Source: Betaproteobacteria bacterium
GTDB taxonomy: Bacteria > Pseudomonadota > Gammaproteobacteria > Burkholderiales > Burkholderiaceae_D
Length of the DNA: 64,000 bases
NCBI GenBank assembly: GCA_025362735.1
Contig: JANYFL010000046.1
Location: forward strand, 1-64,000
Direction: 5' to 3'
Below the pieces are notes generated by a model. That model was given only the letters and a program-made list of their open reading frames with translations, did not search any database and had not been told where the DNA came from. The translations under genes and the position numbers were made by a program. This document shows positions 57,694-64,000 of the stretch, one piece after another; the stretch's first letter is position 1; each line of letters starts with the position of its first letter.

Positions 57694-58806
57694 TTAAATG
57701 ATTTCCAACTCAGCGCGTAAGGCACCGGCAGCCTTCATCGCTTGCAGAATCGCCAACAGGTCCTGTGGCGTGGCACCAATGGCATTCAAGGCCTTGACCA
57801 CATCAGCCAGCGAAGCGCCCGATTTGAGCAACATCAACTGCCCTGGCTCGCTGCTGATTTCCACTTGCGAGCGCTGCGTCGAAACGGTGGTTCCGTTCGA
57901 CAAGGGACCGGGCTGACTGATGACTGGATCGGTACGAATCGTCACAGACAAATTGCCGTGGGAAATGGCACAGGCTTCAAGCGTGACGGCCTGGCTCATG
58001 ACGACGGAACCGGTACGCGCATTCAGAATAACTTTCGCTGCACCTTGGGCTGGACTGACGTTAATACTTTCCAGCGAACCGAGAAACGCAACACGATCCT
58101 GACTGCCTTCCGGCGCACGCACGCGAATCACACGGCCATCGAGTGCGGCAGCGGTCTCTGCGCCGAAACGCAGATTGATCGCTTCAACCACTTTGCTGGC
58201 CGTCGAAAAATCAGAATTATTCAATTCGAGATTAATCGTGCCACCCTGCCCGAGAGCCGAAGCCACAGCGCGTTCTACGGTTGCGCCATCGGAAATGCGA
58301 CCGACACTTAAATGATTGACCTGAACCTTGCTGCCATTGGCAGAAGCGCCTGCGCCACCGACCACGACATTGCCCTGTGCCATCGCATAAATCTGACCAT
58401 CTGCACCTTTCAATGGCGTCATCAGCAAGGTTCCGCCACGCAGGCTTTTGGCATTGCCCATCGAAGAAACGGTGATGTCCATCATCTGGCCGGGTTGTGC
58501 AAATGGCAACAACGAAGCCGTCACCATCACGGCCGCCACATTCTTCAATTGCAGATTGGTTCCAGGTGGAAGGTTCACGCCCATTTGCTGCAACATGCTA
58601 ACCACGCTCTGCACCGTGAAGGGGGTTTGGGTCGTCTGGTCCCCGCTACCGTCCAGGCCCACGACGAGGCCGTAGCCGATCAACTGGTTCTGACGCACAC
58701 CTTGAATACTGGCGAGATCTTTCAGACGCTCGGCCTGAGCCAACGTGAGACTCGAAAGGGTCAGGATGGCAAAGCAAAACCGAATCAGATAGGAGCGCAT
58801 GTTCAT
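57694..58806 (-). CDS. flgI: Flagellar P-ring protein FlgI
   Basis: The start at 58806 gives a signal peptide (LIRFCFAILTLSSLTLAQA) and 370 residues. Conserved blocks: RLKDLASIQGVRQNQLIGYG, GLDGSGDQT, FTVQSVVSMLQQMGVNLP, and ALNAIGATPQDLLAILQAMK at the end. An ATG at 58800 is a second option. It forms the periplasmic ring around the rod. Confidence 0.96.
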   Translation of the reverse strand: MNMRSYLIRFCFAILTLSSLTLAQAERLKDLASIQGVRQNQLIGYGLVVGLDGSGDQTTQTPFTVQSVVSMLQQMGVNLPPGTNLQLKNVAAVMVTASLLPFAQPGQMMDITVSSMGNAKSLRGGTLLMTPLKGADGQIYAMAQGNVVVGGAGASANGSKVQVNHLSVGRISDGATVERAVASALGQGGTINLELNNSDFSTASKVVEAINLRFGAETAAALDGRVIRVRAPEGSQDRVAFLGSLESINVSPAQGAAKVILNARTGSVVMSQAVTLEACAISHGNLSVTIRTDPVISQPGPLSNGTTVSTQRSQVEISSEPGQLMLLKSGASLADVVKALNAIGATPQDLLAILQAMKAAGALRAELEII

Positions 58807-58829
58807 TCTCACTGAAGACAACATCAAAC

Positions 58830-59516
58830 TTAAAGCGGCAAGACGCTCAAGAAGAATCGAGCCATCCACGAAGCGAGATCAGCACGATCAATGCGGCTGT
58901 TGGTGCGATATTCAACCTTGGCATCAGCCACTTGGGTGGAAGAGACGACATTGCCGGAGGCCACCATGTCGGGGCTGACCACACCAGAGAAGCGAATAAA
59001 TTCAGCTCCCTTGTCGAGAGCGATTTGCTTTTCTCCGGCCACGACCAGATTACCGTTTGGCAGCACTTCAGTAACCGTGACAGCCAGTGTGCTGATGAAG
59101 CTGTTGCTCGAACTGACAGCGCCCTTGTCTTCGTATTTATTGGCACCGCTACCCGATAGTGCTGCGCCTTGCAAAGCCCTCAAAGGTAAGCCTGCGACCG
59201 TAGGCAAGGAATAGTCAACGCTGCTGGTCTTGCTAGCCGAGCTGCCGGATTGTTTACCCGCACTGGTTTTTTCGTTGATGACTATCGTGATGGTGTCGCC
59301 AACCAGACGCGCGCGCCGATCTTCGAACAGCGGACGATAGGCGGCTTGCTGGAAAATGGCGCCATTGTTCGATGCGTTTACAGGAACCGGTTTTGGACGG
59401 GCCGTCATCGGCTGCTGGATGATGGTTTCTGGTGTCACCGCGCACGCGGCAAGACTTGCAAATGCCACCACAAGAATCAAACGCATAATCAAACGCCACA
59501 CAAGAAAATTTTTCAC
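58830..59516 (-). CDS. flgH: Flagellar L-ring lipoprotein FlgH
   Basis: The 228-residue protein has a lipoprotein signal ending in the lipobox LAAC, and the FlgH core (LFEDRRARLVGDTITIVINE; NGNLVVAGEKQIALDKGAEFIRFSGVVSP). A second start at 59486 would give a shorter signal. It forms the outer-membrane ring. Confidence 0.96.
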   Translation of the reverse strand: MKNFLVWRLIMRLILVVAFASLAACAVTPETIIQQPMTARPKPVPVNASNNGAIFQQAAYRPLFEDRRARLVGDTITIVINEKTSAGKQSGSSASKTSSVDYSLPTVAGLPLRALQGAALSGSGANKYEDKGAVSSSNSFISTLAVTVTEVLPNGNLVVAGEKQIALDKGAEFIRFSGVVSPDMVASGNVVSSTQVADAKVEYRTNSRIDRADLASWMARFFLSVLPL

Positions 59517-59541
59517 GTCGTCACCTCATTCGTCCACATCA

Positions 59542-60324
59542 TCAAAGCTGCGTCAGTTTTTGCAGCATCTGGTCCGAGGTCGTAATCGCTTTGCTGTTGA
59601 TTTCATAGGCACGCTGGGTTTGAATCATGTTGACCAACTCCTCAACAACGTTGACGTTGGAGGTTTCAACATAACCCTGATTCAGCAAACCGGCACCATT
59701 GGTTCCCGGTGTGTTGGCGTTGGCGGTACCTGATGATGCGGTTTCGGTATAAAGATTCTCACCCGCACTTTTCAAACCGGCTGGATTGATAAAGGTTGCG
59801 AGTTGCAGACTGCCCACCTGAACCGGTGCTGAGACGCCAGGTTGAGTAACCGAAACCGTGCCATCACGGCCAATCGAAATGCTTTGTGCATTGCTCGGGA
59901 TGGTGATCGCGGGTTGCAGAACAAAACCACTCGACGTGACCATCTGACCCTGACTGTCGATCTGGAACGAGCCATCGCGGGTATAAGCGGTCGTGCCATC
60001 GGGCATCAAGACTTGAAAGAAGCCTGCGCCCTGAATCGCGACGTCTTTGTCATTACTGGTCTGTTGCAGATTGCCCTGGGTGAAAATACGTTCGGTCGAA
60101 ACCGGTTTGACACCCGTACCGATCTGCAAACCCGAAGGCAATTGCGTTTGCTGCGAAGACTGTGCACCCGGTTCGCGCATGGTCTGATAGAGCAAATCTT
60201 CGAATACGGCACGGGAGCGCTTGAAGCCACTGGTGCTGACGTTGGCCAGGTTGTTGGCGATCACGTCCATCTGGGTTTGCTGAGCATCCAGACCGGTTTT
60301 TGAAATCCAGAGTGAACGAATCAT
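59542..60324 (-). CDS. flgG: Flagellar distal rod protein FlgG
   Basis: 260 residues, the usual FlgG length. N-terminus [20 protein letters not shown] with [17 protein letters not shown]-terminus [20 protein letters not shown]. Axial rod component between flgF and flgH. Confidence 0.97.
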   Translation of the reverse strand: MIRSLWISKTGLDAQQTQMDVIANNLANVSTSGFKRSRAVFEDLLYQTMREPGAQSSQQTQLPSGLQIGTGVKPVSTERIFTQGNLQQTSNDKDVAIQGAGFFQVLMPDGTTAYTRDGSFQIDSQGQMVTSSGFVLQPAITIPSNAQSISIGRDGTVSVTQPGVSAPVQVGSLQLATFINPAGLKSAGENLYTETASSGTANANTPGTNGAGLLNQGYVETSNVNVVEELVNMIQTQRAYEINSKAITTSDQMLQKLTQL

Positions 60325-60373
60325 GTCGTACTCCCGTTAAATAAATATGAGCTTGATTTTGCGCTGAGCATGC

Positions 60374-61111
60374 TCAACTCAAAGCCTGAATCTGAGTGGC
60401 TTTTTGGTCGTTGTTCTCAGCGTTCTGCAGTAATTTCATTTGCATGTCGAACTGACGCGCCAGATCAATCATGCTAACCATGGCATCGACCACATTGACA
60501 TTGCTGCCTTCGAGTGCGCCACCGGCGACGGTGACGTTGGCGTCCGCATCGGCAGGACTGCCATCCTTGAGCTGGAACAGGCCATCATCGGCGCGCTTCA
60601 AATCGGTCTCAGGCGGATTGACCAGCTTGAGACGTCCAAGGTTATTGACCGTGTTCTTGCCATCGGTGGTGACGGCCGAGACCGTCCCATCCTTGGCGAT
60701 CATGATCGATACGTCAGGCGGAATACTGATTGGTCCACCATCTCCTAAAACACTCAGGCCACTTTGCGTTTGCAATACGCCGTTTTCGCTGAGCTTGAGA
60801 CTGCCATTGCGCGTATAGGCTTCTGAACCATCTTCACGTTGCACTGCCAGCCAGCCATCGCCCTGAACCGCGACATCAAGTTCACGGCCCGTATGCTGGA
60901 TCGGGCCAGAGCGAAAATCCGAACCCCCGGTCGCGTCAACGACGAAAGCGCGCGTCGCCAAACCATCTCCCAGAATCGGCACCGCCCGAAACGAATCGAG
61001 CTGAGCACGAAATCCGGTGGTACTGACGTTGGCCAGGTTATGCGCCGTGTTGGCCTGCTGCTCCAGCACCTGCTTGGCACCGGTCATGGCGGTGTAGATG
61101 AGGCGATCCAT
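60374..61111 (-). CDS. flgF: Flagellar proximal rod protein FlgF
   Basis: 245 residues. N-terminus MDRLIYTAMTGAKQVLEQQA and HNLANVSTTGFRAQ; C-terminus SNVNVVDAMVSMIDLARQFD. It starts 19 bp after the 67-bp repeat that separates it from flgE. Confidence 0.96.
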   Translation of the reverse strand: MDRLIYTAMTGAKQVLEQQANTAHNLANVSTTGFRAQLDSFRAVPILGDGLATRAFVVDATGGSDFRSGPIQHTGRELDVAVQGDGWLAVQREDGSEAYTRNGSLKLSENGVLQTQSGLSVLGDGGPISIPPDVSIMIAKDGTVSAVTTDGKNTVNNLGRLKLVNPPETDLKRADDGLFQLKDGSPADADANVTVAGGALEGSNVNVVDAMVSMIDLARQFDMQMKLLQNAENNDQKATQIQALS

Positions 61112-61129
61112 GTGGGCTCCTGGCTAATC

Positions 61130-61196
61130 GTCACTCCTGCGCAGGCAGGAGTCCAGCGACTTTAAAGTCACTAGGTTCCTGCCTGCGCAGAACGAC
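61130..61196. repeat. 67-bp palindromic repeat between flgE and flgF
   Basis: It begins GTCACTCCTGCGCAGGCAGG, ends CTGCCTGCGCAGAACGAC, and has core GACTTTAAAGTCACTAGG, nearly the same as at 28930-28997. Its hairpins could stabilise or partly stop the flg transcript between hook and rod genes. Confidence 0.8.
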
Positions 61197-61230
61197 AAAT
61201 TAATATCAATCATTGTTTCTCAGTGATTCA

Positions 61231-62451
61231 TTAACGCAGGTTGACCAAGGTCTGCAGGATCTGATCCTGAGTCTTGATGGTCTGGGCATTAGCCTGATAG
61301 ACCCGCTGCGCGGTGATCATGTTGACCAGCTCAGCAGTCAGATCGACGTTGGAATCTTCAGTCGCTGCCGATTGCAGTACGCCCAGACTGCCGGTATCTG
61401 GTACGCCAACAAGTGGTTGACCTGATGCTGAACTCTCAACCCAGAGATTGTTACCTATCGGTTTCAAGCCATTGGGATTAACAAAGGTGGCAAGAACGAC
61501 TTGACCCAATGTTGCTGACTGACCATTGGTATAGGTTCCGATGATTGAACCATCGGCGCTGGTATTAAAACCAGTCAAGCGGCCCGATGTGTATCCATCC
61601 TGTTTGAGCGCGTTGACACCGAAATTAGAACCAAACTGCGTGGTCGTATCGAGATACAAGGACACGTTGTAGGGCGTGGTCGCACCAGTAGTCACTGCGA
61701 GCGGAACCACGAAGGGCGACGTGGTCGTGCCGGTGTTGATTGAACCATCGGTCTGGAAATTGATCGTGCCGATGGTGCCAGAGCCGATCTGGGTGCCATC
61801 ATTGGTGGCGTAAACGCTCCAGGTGTTGGGTGCCGTTTTGACGTAGAAGCTTTGCAGCGTATGAGCATTGCCCAGACTGTCGTAGACCGAGACGGCGGTC
61901 GAATGATTGTAGGTGGTGGGATCGTTGGGATCGAACGTAGCGCTAATTGCGGCCTGGCGCGAATCCAGATTCAATAACTCGTGAACTGCAGTCGTGGCAT
62001 TGGCTGGAATATCGGTAGTGTCAATTTGAAGTTCGGTTGGTGCGCCACTGGAAAGAACGCCACCAGCACCCGCTGTATAGCCTGTCAGCCGCGCGCCATC
62101 CGCGTTCACGATATGGCCTGTCTTGTCGAGCTGAAATTGACCATTGCGACTGAAACTGATCGCTCCATTGCTGCTCATGCGGAAAAATCCCTGGCCATTA
62201 ATCGCGATATCCAGCGGATTATTCGATGCCGAAATACTGCCCTGGGTAAATTGTTGCGCCACTTCCGAAACCTTGGTACCAATGCCGACCTGGGCACCAC
62301 TAGCTCCACTCAGCGAATTGGCAAAGACGTCTGAGAACTGCGCTTGCGATTGTTTGAAGCCCACGGTATTGGCATTTGAAACGTTGTTGCCAATCACTTC
62401 CAAATTCTTCGAGGCTGCATTCAAACCGCTCAAACCTTGTTGGAAACTCAT
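61231..62451 (-). CDS. flgE: Flagellar hook protein FlgE
   Basis: 406 residues. N-terminus SFQQGLSGLNAASKNLEVIG and NNVSNANTVGFKQSQAQF; C-terminus LTAELVNMITAQRVYQANAQ. The central region is the surface-exposed hook domain. Confidence 0.97.
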   Translation of the reverse strand: MSFQQGLSGLNAASKNLEVIGNNVSNANTVGFKQSQAQFSDVFANSLSGASGAQVGIGTKVSEVAQQFTQGSISASNNPLDIAINGQGFFRMSSNGAISFSRNGQFQLDKTGHIVNADGARLTGYTAGAGGVLSSGAPTELQIDTTDIPANATTAVHELLNLDSRQAAISATFDPNDPTTYNHSTAVSVYDSLGNAHTLQSFYVKTAPNTWSVYATNDGTQIGSGTIGTINFQTDGSINTGTTTSPFVVPLAVTTGATTPYNVSLYLDTTTQFGSNFGVNALKQDGYTSGRLTGFNTSADGSIIGTYTNGQSATLGQVVLATFVNPNGLKPIGNNLWVESSASGQPLVGVPDTGSLGVLQSAATEDSNVDLTAELVNMITAQRVYQANAQTIKTQDQILQTLVNLR

Positions 62452-62507
62452 AATTACTCTCCTGGTTACAAATCAAAAATGACCGTTAATGGACTAAAAA
62501 TCGGAAA

Positions 62508-63179
62508 CTAAAGAATCTGCTTGACGTTATTCAAATCGACTTCGCCGATATTCGGTATGTTGAGTTTCACGCCTTGAGGGTTACGGGTGACGCTGCCCAC
62601 CTGCCCAAAGCTGAGGGGGTCCGCAGTCACAGCGCCATTCCCTTTGGTCGCAATGACCTTGAAGGTATAGCTTCCATCCGCAGCAGCGGCACCAGCGTCG
62701 GTCCGGCCATCCCATTGAAAGGCCAGCGTACCGGCGTCTTGCTGGCCAAGGTCAATGGTGTTGACCGGACGGCCACTCGAATCCATGATCGAAACCTTGA
62801 CACTGTCGGCGCCCTGCGAAAGATCGATGCCGAACAGCGCGTTACCGTTGCTGAGATTCAGGGTGCTACCTGAAACGAGTACGCCCTTGCCGATCATGCT
62901 TGCAGCTTCAATCGACTGGCTGGATTGAAAGCTGCCAGACAGCGCTTCAAGGGTTGTATTGAGCTTGTCGATCCCGGTCACTGTCGAGAGCTGCGCCAAC
63001 TGACTGGTGACTTGGGCGTTGTCAAGTGGATTGAGCGGATCCTGATTCTGCATTTGCGTCACGAGCAGTTTCATGAACCGGTCTTGCGCGGCATCGCTAG
63101 AGCTGGTGGTTTTGTCCGTGCCATTGACAGCCGCGAGCAGACTAGGTGAAACAGTATTGGGTTGAACAGCAGTGGTCAT
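62508..63179 (-). CDS. flgD: Flagellar hook cap protein FlgD
   Basis: 223 residues. N-terminal block DRFMKLLVTQMQNQDPLNPL then DNAQVTSQLAQLSTVTGIDK is the FlgD signature; the C-terminal part holds the FLG and tudor-like strands. It guides hook polymerisation. Confidence 0.96.
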   Translation of the reverse strand: MTTAVQPNTVSPSLLAAVNGTDKTTSSSDAAQDRFMKLLVTQMQNQDPLNPLDNAQVTSQLAQLSTVTGIDKLNTTLEALSGSFQSSQSIEAASMIGKGVLVSGSTLNLSNGNALFGIDLSQGADSVKVSIMDSSGRPVNTIDLGQQDAGTLAFQWDGRTDAGAAAADGSYTFKVIATKGNGAVTADPLSFGQVGSVTRNPQGVKLNIPNIGEVDLNNVKQIL

Positions 63180-63227
63180 GATCGATCCTTTAAATAGATG
63201 CCGGTTACTGGTTGATTACTGTTCCGC

Positions 63228-63632
63228 TTACTGGCCAATCGTCAGCGTCTTCAACAACATGGTCTTGGCTGCGTTCATGGTTTCCACATTGGTCTGATAA
63301 GAACGCGATGCAGAAATCATGTCGACCATTTCTTCAACCGCATTGACATTTGGCATCGCCACATAGCCTTTCTCATCGGCGAGGGGATGCTTGGGGTCGT
63401 AAACCATCTTGGCAGGCGACTGGTCTTCGACGACCTGTTGCACCTTGACGCCACTGGCTGCTTGTCCAGCGATGGTCGTGGCTTCGAACACAACCTGTTT
63501 GGCGCGATAAGGCTGGCCGTTGGAACTGGTCACACTGTCGACGTTGGCCAAATTACTTGCGACCGCATTCAGTCGTTGCGACTGCGCGCTCATGGCCGAA
63601 CCGGCGACATTAAAAATATTGAAGAGAGACAT
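63228..63632 (-). CDS. flgC: Flagellar proximal rod protein FlgC
   Basis: 134 residues. N-terminus [20 protein letters not shown] with [13 protein letters not shown]-terminus [20 protein letters not shown]. Confidence 0.96.
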   Translation of the reverse strand: MSLFNIFNVAGSAMSAQSQRLNAVASNLANVDSVTSSNGQPYRAKQVVFEATTIAGQAASGVKVQQVVEDQSPAKMVYDPKHPLADEKGYVAMPNVNAVEEMVDMISASRSYQTNVETMNAAKTMLLKTLTIGQ

Positions 63633-63657
63633 GATGAGCTCCGCGTAAATTTATTCT

Positions 63658-64000
63658 TTATCCCTGGATAGCCGCGAGCATGCTTTTGATCTGACCACTG
63701 ATCACGGTCAGGCTGGCTTCGTAACGAACGGCGTTGTCGGCAAACTGGTTGCGCTCGGTATCCATGTCGACGGTGTTGCCATCCACCGCGCCTTGTTGCA
63801 CTGTGCGATACAACAAGGGAGCACCACCTGGGCCAAGGGTTTCTGTCGAACCCGCGTTTGAATCAAGATGACCAGCAGCTGACTTGGCCATCACAGCACC
63901 CTTGCTTACCCCAGAGCTGTTCAATGCGCCTTGAAGGGCACTGCCAAAATCGATGTCACGTGCCTTGTAGTTCGGCGTATCGGCATTCGCAATATTGGAA
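63658..64000 (-). CDS. flgB: Flagellar proximal rod protein FlgB (5' end outside window)
   Basis: The frame stays open to the window edge and reads SNIANADTPNYKARDIDFGS there, the FlgB N-terminal motif, so the true start lies beyond 64000. The C-terminal part (VDMDTERNQFADNAVRYEAS) is normal. First gene of the flgBCDEFGHIJKL run in the window. Confidence 0.95.
   Translation of the reverse strand, partial: SNIANADTPNYKARDIDFGSALQGALNSSGVSKGAVMAKSAAGHLDSNAGSTETLGPGGAPLLYRTVQQGAVDGNTVDMDTERNQFADNAVRYEASLTVISGQIKSMLAAIQG

Overview
The window looks like a chromosome segment of a motile Gram-negative bacterium, most likely a betaproteobacterium. It carries a complete flgB-to-flgL block, non-mevalonate isoprenoid genes (ispD, ispF, ispH), pgsA, tex, radC, pgi, nnrDE, TonB-dependent receptors, and intergenic palindromes of the GTCATTCC...GGAATGAC type that are common in beta- and gammaproteobacteria. 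The genus cannot be named from the sequence alone.

Layout. 1-2561 is the end of an accessory segment (HTH-ParA ATPase, a small overlapping partner, and a protein with a HEPN-like RNxxxH motif). It abuts the 3' end of tRNA-Ala(CGC) at 2869-2944, a typical island integration site. 3096-8367 holds SapC, a DUF3501 / Fe-S oxidoreductase / rubrerythrin redox cluster, and ispF-ispD-pgsA. 8586-14193 holds a hybrid sensor kinase with an overlapping response regulator, then tex. 14245-16327 is a small accessory patch: an unknown nuclease-like protein and a vapBC pair whose toxin is broken by an internal deletion. 16572-24792 holds GAF and REC-PAS-GAF-GGDEF-EAL signalling proteins, tRNA-Thr(CGT), ispH, an FKBP-type isomerase, radC and a degenerate GGDEF protein. 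24796-28779 holds a MITE-like element with an 11-bp direct repeat, and a 5-oxoprolinase gene broken by one missing base and also carrying an in-frame palindromic insert. 29093-34902 holds nnrDE, an unknown membrane-anchored protein, an Nramp-like transporter and two small proteins.

35127-53510 is the most interesting part. Between pgi and flgL sits an accessory uptake/catabolic locus: two IclR regulators, two near-duplicate TonB receptors, an FAD oxidase - small protein - methyltransferase - MFS operon, a secreted cupin, and a divergent alpha/beta hydrolase - TPR/2OG-oxygenase operon. A palindrome related to TCCGAATAYYGGA lies upstream of TonB receptor 1, receptor 2 (three copies), the oxidase operon and the hydrolase operon, which defines a probable IclR regulon. 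Decayed fragments of pgi, of the flgL 3' end (twice) and of a third iclR lie at the block boundaries, so the pgi/flgL junction seems to have been copied as the blocks were added. An IS1595-family copy with an 8-bp target duplication sits between the two receptor blocks.

53778-64000 is the flagellar rod/hook operon on the minus strand (flgB, cut by the window end, to flgL), interrupted only by a 67-bp palindromic repeat between flgE and flgF.
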